46,317 nt of DNA from Anaerolineae bacterium (lineage in GTDB: Bacteria; Chloroflexota; Anaerolineae; Aggregatilineales; Phototrophicaceae). The stretch spans positions 56,013 to 102,329 of the forward strand of contig JALHNB010000024.1 of the NCBI GenBank assembly GCA_022843745.1, written 5' to 3'. Position numbers and translations under genes: made by a program. How positions within the stretch are numbered: position 1 is the stretch's first letter; each line of letters starts with the position of its first letter. Positions 15,927 to 23,635 of this stretch are shown here, in pieces. A model generated the notes under the pieces. The model saw only the letters and a program-made list of their open reading frames with translations, was not told where the DNA came from and did no database searches.

Positions 15927-18335
15927 CTACACAGGCACGGCTTCGCGCGCGTGTTCTTCCTGTGCAACGCGCTCTTTGACTTTAATCACGCTGTCTGGAT
16001 TGAGCGAAATGGAGTCAATGCCATTTTGAACCAGGAAAGCGGCAAAATCCGGGTAATCGCTGGGCGCCTGGCCGCAGATGCCGACCTTAGACCCGGCTTT
16101 GTGAGCCGACTCGATCAGATTTTGGATGACGATTTTTACAGCGTCATTACGCTCATCAAATAGCGGTGCAAGCACTGTCGAGTCACGGTCTACGCCCAAC
16201 ATAAGCTGTGTCAGGTCATTTGAGCCGATCGAGAAGCCGTCAAAGCGCTGCGCGAACTGCTCGGCCAGGATGATATTTGACGGAATTTCCGCCATCACAT
16301 AAACCTGCAAGCCCTTCTTGCCGCGCTTGAGGCCATGTTCTGCCAGAACGTTCAGCACATTGTCAGCTTCTTCCAGTGTGCGGCAGAATGGGATCATCAG
16401 GATGACGTTATCCAAGCCAATTTCTTCGCGAACACGCTTCATTGCCCGGCATTCGAGTGCAAAGCCTTCACGATACAGCGGACTGTAGTAACGCGATGCG
16501 CCCCGGAAACCGAGCATCGGATTCGATTCGTTCATTTCGAACAGATAACCGCCGATCAGATTGGCGTATTCGTTCGTCTTGAAATCGCTCATCCGCACGA
16601 TGACCGGATATGGATACTGAGACGCGGCAATCTTGGCGATCCCGCGTGCCAGATGATCGACGAAATATTCTGTTTTGTCGGCATAGCCGCGCGTCAGCTC
16701 ATCGATCTGTTTGCGCAGTTTTTCATCTTTCAATTCATCAAAATGTACCAGCGCCATCGGGTGAATCTTGATAATGTCGTTGATGATGAACTCCATACGC
16801 GCCAGGCCGATACCCTGGACAGGTAGCTGCCACCAGCGGAACGCGCCCGCAGGTTCGCCGATGTTCATCATGATCTGCGTCTGCGTCTCCGGGACTGATT
16901 CCATGCTCAATTCGATGGATTCATATTTCAGGATGCCATCATAAACATGGCCCTGATCGCCTTCAGCGCATGACAGCGTGACCGGCTGTTGATCCTTCAG
17001 AACTTCAGTCGCCTCGCCTGTGCCGACAATCGCCGGAACACCAAGCTCACGGCTGACAATCGCCGCGTGACAGGTGCGCCCACCGTAATCAGTGATTATT
17101 CCTGACGCGCGTTTCATGATCGGCACCCAGTCGGGATCGGTCATCCCTGTGACGAGAATCGCGCCATCTTCAAAGCGGTCAATCTCATCCGCACTCTTAA
17201 TCAGGCATACTTTCCCAGTGGTGATGGCCTGACCAATACTAATCCCTGTCAGCAGACGGTTGCCCTGCTCTTTCAGCGTGTAGTTTTTGAGCACACCGAG
17301 GTTGCGACGGGATTGGACGGTCTCAGGCCGTGCCTGGACGATATAAAGTTCGCCAGTTTCGCCATCTTTTGCCCATTCAATATCCATCGCCTTGCCGTAA
17401 TGTTTCTCGATGACCTGCGCCCAGCGGGCTAGCTGCAAGATTTCGGCATCGTTCAGCACAAATGCCCTGCGTTCGTCAATAGGCGTATCAATGTTTTTGG
17501 TCGCCTCCGTCCCGCCGAAGGCATAGATCATCTTTTTCTCTTTCGCGCCCAATGTTTTTTCAATGATCGGCTGTAATTTCGGGTTGTCGAGCAGCGGTTT
17601 AAAGACCGTGTATTGGTCAGGTGTAACCGCGCCCTGGACGACATTTTCGCCCAAGCCCCACGCGCCGTTAATAATTACGACATCAGGGAAGCCGGTTTCG
17701 GTGTCGATGGTAAAAATTACACCCGACCCGGCAAGATCGGAGCGCACCATTTTCTGCACACCAATCGACAGCGCGACTTTCATATGGTCAAAGCCCTGCG
17801 CCTCACGATAGCTGATGGCACGATCTGTAAACAACGAAGCGTAGCAGCGGCGGCAGGTGTCAATCAGTTCGCCATCGCCCGACACATTCAAAAATGTTTC
17901 CTGCTGTCCAGCAAAACTGGCTGTCGGCAGGTCTTCTGCTGTCGCACTGCTGCGCACAGCCACATCGACATGCTCTGTCCCGTAGCGCTCACACAGTTGA
18001 TGATAGGCTTCCAATACAGCTTGTAACAACTCCGGGGGGAACTCCGAGCCTAAAAACAGACGGCGGATTGCCCGACCTACCCAACTCAGCGATTTCTCAC
18101 CGCTTTTGAGCATTTCCAGATAGCGCGCAATCTCGTCAGCGTAGTCGTTCATACGGATAAATGACCAGTAGGCATCGGAAGTTGTAGCGAAACCGTCTGG
18201 TACGCGAATACCTTCTTCTTTGAGCGTGCTAATCATCTCGCCTAGCGACGCATTCTTACCGCCCACAATGGGTACGTCGCCCGAATTTAATGTTTCGAAC
18301 CAACGAATGTATTTATTTTTCTTGTTGTTGCTCAT
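15927..18335 (-). CDS. ppsA: Phosphoenolpyruvate synthase (pyruvate, water dikinase)
   Basis: An 802-aa cytoplasmic enzyme making PEP from pyruvate with ATP conversion to AMP and phosphate. The N-terminal ATP-grasp domain shows VGGKNASLGEMI, VAVRSSATAEDLPTASFAGQ and IEWAKDG. The phospho-histidine domain has GGRTCHAAIVSRELG, with H423 as the carrier residue. The C-terminal barrel has GFRGASRYYS, FSIGSNDLTQLMLGVDRD and the active-site Cys region GICGQAPSDYPDF. Length is typical. GGAGG stands before the ATG. Together with pckA downstream it makes a gluconeogenic PEP-forming operon, suggesting growth on organic acids, amino acids or fatty acids. Confidence 0.96.
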   Translation of the reverse strand: MSNNKKNKYIRWFETLNSGDVPIVGGKNASLGEMISTLKEEGIRVPDGFATTSDAYWSFIRMNDYADEIARYLEMLKSGEKSLSWVGRAIRRLFLGSEFPPELLQAVLEAYHQLCERYGTEHVDVAVRSSATAEDLPTASFAGQQETFLNVSGDGELIDTCRRCYASLFTDRAISYREAQGFDHMKVALSIGVQKMVRSDLAGSGVIFTIDTETGFPDVVIINGAWGLGENVVQGAVTPDQYTVFKPLLDNPKLQPIIEKTLGAKEKKMIYAFGGTEATKNIDTPIDERRAFVLNDAEILQLARWAQVIEKHYGKAMDIEWAKDGETGELYIVQARPETVQSRRNLGVLKNYTLKEQGNRLLTGISIGQAITTGKVCLIKSADEIDRFEDGAILVTGMTDPDWVPIMKRASGIITDYGGRTCHAAIVSRELGVPAIVGTGEATEVLKDQQPVTLSCAEGDQGHVYDGILKYESIELSMESVPETQTQIMMNIGEPAGAFRWWQLPVQGIGLARMEFIINDIIKIHPMALVHFDELKDEKLRKQIDELTRGYADKTEYFVDHLARGIAKIAASQYPYPVIVRMSDFKTNEYANLIGGYLFEMNESNPMLGFRGASRYYSPLYREGFALECRAMKRVREEIGLDNVILMIPFCRTLEEADNVLNVLAEHGLKRGKKGLQVYVMAEIPSNIILAEQFAQRFDGFSIGSNDLTQLMLGVDRDSTVLAPLFDERNDAVKIVIQNLIESAHKAGSKVGICGQAPSDYPDFAAFLVQNGIDSISLNPDSVIKVKERVAQEEHAREAVPV

Positions 18336-18538
18336 ATTCGTCCTCCGTTACAAGAGTCCGATATTTCCATGCCAAAAATGTACATGTCCCATCATTAACA
18401 GTTTCTATAACTATTGTGGCAGAGGTGAATCGCTAACAGTAGTGCATTTCTGCACCTGTTTCATGGCGTAAAATCAGTTCGAACGAAGCTCTGGTAAAAG
18501 CGGAGTGTTGCGTATAGAGGAAAAATACAGGGATATGG

Positions 18539-18564
18539 TGAGGGGCATGGCTTGATACCCCTCA
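18539..18564 (-). terminator. Possible terminator of the DyP peroxidase operon
   Basis: A 7-bp stem TGAGGGG/CCCCTCA with a 12-base loop, 18 bp past the peroxidase stop codon. Read leftward, a run of five T appears about 10 bases later, not directly after the stem, so termination is plausible but not strong. The rest of the 246-bp gap to ppsA should hold the ppsA promoter, which I could not define. Confidence 0.4.
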
Positions 18565-18581
18565 TCAGGCTTGAGCAGCTT

Positions 18582-20054
18582 TTAGCACTCGACCATGTAA
18601 CGCATCGCGGCTATACCCGGCATGAAGAAATATCCACCACCAATCACATCCACAAATCGGCTTAGACCGCTGACCTGACGACGAACTGGCACCTGCGGGA
18701 TCGTCATTACGCCATCACCGTTTTCATTATTGCCGACATAGGCATCTTTGTTGTCATAGAGGTTGTTAAAACCCGCGTTGTTGATCCAGATTTTCTGGAT
18801 AAACTCGAATTGGCGGTCTGTTTCGGCGTTGATGGCGAAAAAGTGAACCCCTCGTGATACGCCATCATCTTTCAGGCCGACGGGACGCATATCATTTTCA
18901 TCGCTGAAAGCGGACTGTGGGAACAGCGACTCGCCAAACAGACGGGCGCGGCGCAAAATCCGGCGTGTATTCGACGTGTGAATCGAATCACCCCAGCTAA
19001 TATTTTGCAGACTGTCGCGGGGGTTAGCGCGGCGCACATGCGAACCAATCGGGCAGCGGAAGCCTTCGGGATCATCACGTTCGTAGAGGAAATCATCCGC
19101 CCGCGCTAATGATGGATCATCATGATCGGGAGAAAGTACCAGCGGCGCACCACTCGGCCAGCGTCCCATCAACTTCGCAGCCAACCATAAAACCTCAGCT
19201 TTCTTGCCTTTTTCAGTTGGCGCAAATGTGTTGGCTTCCAGCGCTTGCCAGAAAGCTGCCACATCCTGCTTTAATTTGCGATACACGAGGAACATCCCAT
19301 TGCGGCCAAAATCACGATAACCTGGGTTTTGCGGATCAGGAAAACCTGGCAAAATATTCTTCGGGTCTGTCTCGATAGGCACGACCATCGTCGGCGAGTA
19401 AACGCCAAATTCGTTAAGATAGCCCAGCACGAACTCGCCGGTATTGACGATATTTCCGCTGACAACCGGCTTGGATGTGAATACCAGCCCCTTCACAATC
19501 GGCTGACCCACGCCATCGCTGAAGCCGAACGGTTCGCGCCCGCTGTCTTCGCGGAAAGCTTTTTCCTCGCGGATGACGACCACGCCGCCTTTGCTCTCCT
19601 TGAATAACTTTTGGTGCGCTTTATAGGCATCCGCAAAGGTGTCTTCTGTCGCGTTCAGCAGCATCATTGCATGAACAGGTTCATTGTTCGGGCCGCCAAC
19701 CTCCCAATTTTCCGGGTCACTCGCGCCTGTATCCCCCAGGATATGCTTACGATTCGCCATGCCGTCAATAAATTCTCTCGGTGCGGAATACAGCGCACTA
19801 TCCGGAAGCCCAAAAGCAGCAAGACCCGCATGGGTGAATCCGATATGCAGCACGACTTTGGGCGGCATCAAATGACCATTTTCGTCAACAGGCCAGCGCT
19901 CCGTCGTCGTGATTTTCGGGATGATTTTTTCCAGCCATTCCTTGCTTTTCTTCTGATCCTTGAACTGCAAGAAAAAATAAGTCGCCTTTGCAGCATAATC
20001 ATAGCCACTGGCTACAAAACCCTGGATGTCTTTTAATTGGCTATCTGGCAGCAT
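18582..20054 (-). CDS. DyP-type heme peroxidase
   Basis: A 490-aa heme peroxidase that uses H2O2 to oxidise dyes, phenols or other aromatic and lipid-like substrates. The family GxxDG motif is intact as GFSDGVGQP. The segment PIGSHVRRANPRD carries the predicted proximal heme His, and ILRRARLFGESL matches the distal Arg region. No Tat or Sec signal is seen, so it probably works in the cytoplasm or on the membrane face. It is the last gene of a three-gene leftward operon, 20 bp after the 448-aa unknown protein. That operon is divergent from the polyketide/prenyltransferase cluster, so phenolic or polyketide lipids are possible substrates (inference). Confidence 0.9.
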   Translation of the reverse strand: MLPDSQLKDIQGFVASGYDYAAKATYFFLQFKDQKKSKEWLEKIIPKITTTERWPVDENGHLMPPKVVLHIGFTHAGLAAFGLPDSALYSAPREFIDGMANRKHILGDTGASDPENWEVGGPNNEPVHAMMLLNATEDTFADAYKAHQKLFKESKGGVVVIREEKAFREDSGREPFGFSDGVGQPIVKGLVFTSKPVVSGNIVNTGEFVLGYLNEFGVYSPTMVVPIETDPKNILPGFPDPQNPGYRDFGRNGMFLVYRKLKQDVAAFWQALEANTFAPTEKGKKAEVLWLAAKLMGRWPSGAPLVLSPDHDDPSLARADDFLYERDDPEGFRCPIGSHVRRANPRDSLQNISWGDSIHTSNTRRILRRARLFGESLFPQSAFSDENDMRPVGLKDDGVSRGVHFFAINAETDRQFEFIQKIWINNAGFNNLYDNKDAYVGNNENGDGVMTIPQVPVRRQVSGLSRFVDVIGGGYFFMPGIAAMRYMVEC

Positions 20055-20074
20055 GTCGGTTTCTCGCTTTCGCT

Positions 20075-21421
20075 TTAAAGCAGTTCCAATAGACGCTCAA
20101 CGGAATCGTAGCCCATTTCCTGGCCTAGCGTTGCCGCAATCTCGCGATCTCGGATGATGTTGAGGACGGTTTCGTTAGGATAAGCGCTGTAATACAATGG
20201 ACAAATCAACTGTGCGCCGCGAATCCAGCTATTGAACAAATTCACCTGCCGCAAGCCGGATGGTGGATAACCCTTGACGTTATTAAAGAGCGCATCCAGC
20301 AGGGTTGCCAAACGCGCGAAATCGCCAAGATAGCTTGACCAGTTGCCGTCATAATTCGTACACAGTATGGCACGCTGTCCGCCATCCAAAATCACCCAAT
20401 AGAGGGAGTGAATGGTAAATACGCCGATCAGCGACCCCGGTGGATAGCCGTAATCGGTCAACAGAGCGCCGACCATCATTAGAAAGCGCAGCCGCAGGTA
20501 ACGCTCTGGCCGGATTTCAGCGACCAGCGTAAATTGATTTTGCGCGAATGGGGTTTCGTTGCGATCCAGTTCCAGCAAATGTTGAATGTGCTTCTTCTGT
20601 TCTTCTGGCGTACCGATGAGAGCATAAGGGGTAGCGACGTGGGGTTTCAGCCCCCAGTTGGCAAAGAAACGTGCCAGCACATCCCCAACCGAGTTCAAAA
20701 CGCCACGTCCACCTGCTAATGCCAGAGATGATAACCAACCGGTGATTTTCTCGACGGCTGTCCAGAAAGGAACTTTTGAAACGCGATGCAGGCTGTCGAG
20801 AAACGTTTTCACATCTTCAGGATTTGGATAATTTCCAGCAATCTTTTGCAGGCGGCTGCGGATGGCAATTTTATCTCGGATGGCTTGTGGCGACTCGTTG
20901 GGGAAGGCGAAGAAGCGATAAGCAGCGGGCATAAAGCTGCCACGCGCAAAGTCTAAAAAGTTGTCGCGTCCGGTGTATTCCGTACATTTACCCCAGATCG
21001 CATCCAGGCCGGGTGTCGCGTCGGCGATTTCCCGGATCACATCTTCAAATTCACCATTATAGGTGCAGGAAAAGACCAATCGATGCCCATTCAGATCGTC
21101 GTATATCACCAACCAGCGGCCAAAATGGATTGATTTTATTTTACTGAAGTTGATGTAAGGGTTATTTTCACGGTTATTGCTGATCGAAAAAAGCACATCG
21201 TTGAGCGCCTTTTCCTGTCCGGGCTTGACCGTTGCGACGAGTGTCAGAATTTTCTGATGTCCTGATGATGGTGGCATCGGCCTGCGGGGTTGGAAATTGC
21301 GCGTGGGTACCGCGTAAGAGGCACGCTTAACCCACTGGTTGATTAAGTATGAGCCAATCGCTATCGAAGAAATAGCGATCAGTTTTAGCGGCAGTTTGGG
21401 TTTATTGTCTCTTTGGCGCAT
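20075..21421 (-). CDS. Membrane-anchored protein of unknown function with internal duplication
   Basis: A 448-aa protein that I do not recognise. A basic N-terminus and one hydrophobic helix (residues about 11-28, LPLKLIAISSIAIGSYLI) suggest a membrane anchor. Two similar halves are visible. Around residues 60-150, KPGQEKALNDVLF leads to IHFGRWLVIYDD and LVFSCTYNGEFEDVIREIA, then GLDAIWGKC. Around 300-390, RPERYLRLRFLMM leads to IHSLYWVILDGGQ, ILCTNYDGNWSSYLGDFA and LLDALFNNV. Each repeat has the beta-alpha-beta rhythm of ferredoxin-like (dimeric alpha+beta barrel) domains, a fold also used by DyP peroxidases, but no heme ligand is evident. It lies between the catalase-like and DyP genes with short spacers. 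I infer a structural or accessory role in that oxidation system. Confidence 0.6.
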   Translation of the reverse strand: MRQRDNKPKLPLKLIAISSIAIGSYLINQWVKRASYAVPTRNFQPRRPMPPSSGHQKILTLVATVKPGQEKALNDVLFSISNNRENNPYINFSKIKSIHFGRWLVIYDDLNGHRLVFSCTYNGEFEDVIREIADATPGLDAIWGKCTEYTGRDNFLDFARGSFMPAAYRFFAFPNESPQAIRDKIAIRSRLQKIAGNYPNPEDVKTFLDSLHRVSKVPFWTAVEKITGWLSSLALAGGRGVLNSVGDVLARFFANWGLKPHVATPYALIGTPEEQKKHIQHLLELDRNETPFAQNQFTLVAEIRPERYLRLRFLMMVGALLTDYGYPPGSLIGVFTIHSLYWVILDGGQRAILCTNYDGNWSSYLGDFARLATLLDALFNNVKGYPPSGLRQVNLFNSWIRGAQLICPLYYSAYPNETVLNIIRDREIAATLGQEMGYDSVERLLELL

Positions 21422-21450
21422 GTCAGCCCCTTTATTTGGATATTAAAGGC

Positions 21451-22371
21451 TCAAGGTCGTCTTTTATGCACAAGCGTGCGGTGGCGTTGTGCAAAGACTC
21501 TATCCGCAAATTGAGAAGTAATCAGTTCGGACTCGGTTTGAATATAGCCCATATACACGCGCGGCGTGTCTTTCGTCGGCTTTATCATTACCTTCAGGAT
21601 CACAGTACCTGTCTGGATGCGACCAAGTTCCATGCGAAAATCTTCTTCCGAATCCGAGTGGATATGCGCCTCTGGTGTCGCTTCCAGAAATATCTGATAC
21701 GGCGCTTTATAGGGCGTGATTTCTTCGCCCTTCTGGTTCGTGATCGCCAGATTGTCCAGTTCATTTTCCAGCGGATGTGAAATTGGCCCCATCCACATAT
21801 CCGCCATGCCACTTCCCCAAACCGGGCCAAATGGGAGACGACGGGGCACAGGCATTCGATTGGTATGGGCATAGGCAAAATAATCGCGATTGGGATTTTG
21901 CGGGTCAAGCGAAGGGCCAAGCATCAGGCTTTCATTCGGCTTATGATCGACAAAGAACTTGATGCTCATACCCGGCATATACCAGCGTGTATCCATCACA
22001 ATCGTGAGGCGAGTGATCCCAATGCCGCCTGTCTCAAAAAACCCTGTAAATCCATGCGATTCTTCAACGACAAATTTGACTTTTCCAACCACTCCATAGG
22101 CGCTAAAACTCTTTGTGCGCGGTGGACGAACGTCATTAACCAACGTCGTATTATGGTCGCTGAAGGTGGCCTTGAGCCAGGGCTTCCACATCGTTTTTAT
22201 ATAACTGAACAGTATAGGGGCGTTGAACGTATTGGGGGGCAGCAAGTTATAGGGCGTGGCGACAATCGCCTGCCACATCATATCGCGCTTATGTTCTGCC
22301 GTTGCCTTACGATACTCCTCAGAATTGATGAAACGATAACTTTCCATCAGACTCATACGTTTCGTTTCCAA
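21451..22371 (-). CDS. Catalase-fold-like protein lacking the catalytic His (putative)
   Basis: A 306-aa soluble protein, first gene of the operon with the duplicated protein and DyP. Its order of motifs recalls the catalase core: SFSAYGVVGKVKFV stands where catalases have the His-containing RVVHARGAG strand, then PGMSIKFFVDHKPN is like RGFAIKFYT, and RDYFAYAHTNRMP is like the PDFIHTQKR stretch. The catalytic His is not present in the matching position, so if the likeness is real it would be a divergent member such as those acting on lipid peroxides or a non-catalytic one. The match was made by eye and is weak. Other folds cannot be excluded. Confidence 0.4.
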   Translation of the reverse strand: METKRMSLMESYRFINSEEYRKATAEHKRDMMWQAIVATPYNLLPPNTFNAPILFSYIKTMWKPWLKATFSDHNTTLVNDVRPPRTKSFSAYGVVGKVKFVVEESHGFTGFFETGGIGITRLTIVMDTRWYMPGMSIKFFVDHKPNESLMLGPSLDPQNPNRDYFAYAHTNRMPVPRRLPFGPVWGSGMADMWMGPISHPLENELDNLAITNQKGEEITPYKAPYQIFLEATPEAHIHSDSEEDFRMELGRIQTGTVILKVMIKPTKDTPRVYMGYIQTESELITSQFADRVFAQRHRTLVHKRRP

Positions 22372-22737
22372 CGCGAATAACCTTTCTCGATGGTAGGTAT
22401 CATTTAGAGGTAAAAATAGTTTTTACAAAAACAAGCTGGTTTTTTTGTTGCAGCGTATAACAAACTATTTTCATGATACTCTAAATCGTGATATGCCGCA
22501 AAATACGCTCGCGAACACCAATTTATTTTAATCTAGCCCAAATGATAAGCACCAATCCTTGAGATTTGAATGCCAGATAGTACCAAATTCTTAGTGTAAA
22601 AATAGTTTAAAAAATTGCTCAAACAGATAGCGCTGTATTGCTTTCTCTTGTAGAATGTTTTTTGTAAGTTTGCTAACATGATCGGCATAGCGGTGTGAAA
22701 CTCGGCTGAGAATCATCACAGAAAGGCAGAGTTGCCC
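22372..22737. promoter_or_regulatory. Divergent control region with repeated AAAATAGTTT motif
   Basis: About 360 bp between the leftward peroxidase operon and the rightward lipid cluster. AAAATAGTTT occurs three times: 22413-22422 (inside the palindrome GTAAAAATAGTTTTTAC, 22410-22426), inverted at 22462-22471, and at 22599-22608, where a 13-base match GTAAAAATAGTTT is shared with the first. The region is AT-rich, so chance is possible, but three copies near two divergent starts suggest a shared regulator. No confident -35/-10 pair and no coding sequence were found. Confidence 0.45.
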
Positions 22738-22956
22738 ATGAGTAACGAGAGTAAAGAGACTTTACTGACGACAAATCCGATTGTTATCGATCTGGGCAAA
22801 CGCGACTCCCGATTGATACGAGAACTTAAGAACGGCAAAGGCGACCTGCTGGAAGAAGTCAATGAAATTGTGGATGAGGTCTCCGAGCAAATAAAACCCG
22901 CCGCTACTGCTGTTGAACGCGTTTACATTCCTGTCATTGTTATCGTTGAACATTAG
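22738..22956 (+). CDS. Small conserved-looking protein (DUF6200-like)
   Basis: A 72-aa cytoplasmic protein. NPIVIDLGKRDSRLIRELK is followed by an acidic/basic helix GDLLEEVNEIVDEVSE and a hydrophobic end YIPVIVIVEH. This pattern recalls short DUF6200-type proteins of unknown function, from memory and not verified. There is no signal peptide. AAAGG at 22722-22726 is 11 bases from ATG 22738 but only 5 from an in-frame TTG at 22732, so the start could be two codons longer. It is the first gene on the rightward side and may be a small partner or regulator of the cluster. Confidence 0.6.
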   Translation: MSNESKETLLTTNPIVIDLGKRDSRLIRELKNGKGDLLEEVNEIVDEVSEQIKPAATAVERVYIPVIVIVEH

Positions 22957-23108
22957 CCATCTTCAGGCGTTCCATTTGGGCGTTTTGAACATTTTCCCTT
23001 AACAGAAAGCCAATGAGTTCACCAATTGCGCTGGTTGTCATTACGTGCTATTTTGGATGATGAGTTATAAACCAATAAACTCGTCACTTGGATAAGGAGA
23101 GATTGCAA

Positions 23109-23522
23109 ATGGCAGAAAAAGCAGCAGATAAAGAAAAAGTAGCAGAAGCTGGCCCGATTGTGGTCGAGCGCCAGAAATCCGAAAAGAAAGAACGCCGTAA
23201 TCGTTTAAAAGACGTTCAGGAATCCGAAAGCAACGTTTTGAAGGCTGTGAGCCGCGTATCGGGGGCGTTGGATACAGGTGTTAACGCCTATATTGACGCT
23301 CGTGACAAGTCGGTTGCTAAAAAGGGCGACGAAGCCTTTGCCGATATTCTTCCGAACCTGGCTAAGGGTATGCAGGCGGCTATCGAAGCCATCGCGCCAC
23401 TGCCAACTGACCTTGTAAACGCTTTTTATCCTAACCGTGCGCGTGACCTGGTCGGTGATGGCGTTCGCACCGTTGGCAGCGTTCTGAACCTGAACAGCGA
23501 CAGTGACGACGACGAAAAGTAA
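23109..23522 (+). CDS. Charged 137-aa protein of unknown function
   Basis: I do not recognise this protein. Residues 1-45 are rich in Lys and Glu (EKKERRNRLKDVQESE) and probably helical. The centre is amphipathic helix (LKAVSRVSGALDTGVNAYID), followed by ILPNLAKGMQAAIEAIAPLPTDLVNAFYP and a C-terminal acidic tail SDSDDDEK. This resembles phasin-like or membrane-surface scaffolding proteins in character only. ATG 23109 has AAGGAG at 23094-23099. A TTG at 23088 in frame lacks such a site. It follows the 72-aa gene by about 150 bp and is followed by a hairpin, then by the UbiB-like gene. Confidence 0.65.
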   Translation: MAEKAADKEKVAEAGPIVVERQKSEKKERRNRLKDVQESESNVLKAVSRVSGALDTGVNAYIDARDKSVAKKGDEAFADILPNLAKGMQAAIEAIAPLPTDLVNAFYPNRARDLVGDGVRTVGSVLNLNSDSDDDEK

Positions 23523-23535
23523 ATCCCCTGAAAAA

Positions 23536-23562
23536 GTGTCTGGGAAGTTAGTTCCCAGACAC
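23536..23562 (+). terminator. Hairpin after the 137-aa protein gene
   Basis: Perfect 11-bp stem GTGTCTGGGAA/TTCCCAGACAC with a 5-base loop, 13 bp after the stop. What follows is CTCTTA with no long T-run, so it may be a weak terminator or a partial barrier that lets the two small genes be expressed more than the large ones downstream. Confidence 0.6.
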
Positions 23563-23635
23563 CTCTTAAGCATAAATAAACTTTTCAAAAACATTCTCAT
23601 TCTATTACAATACTCATATCTCATATGGCAGTGTC

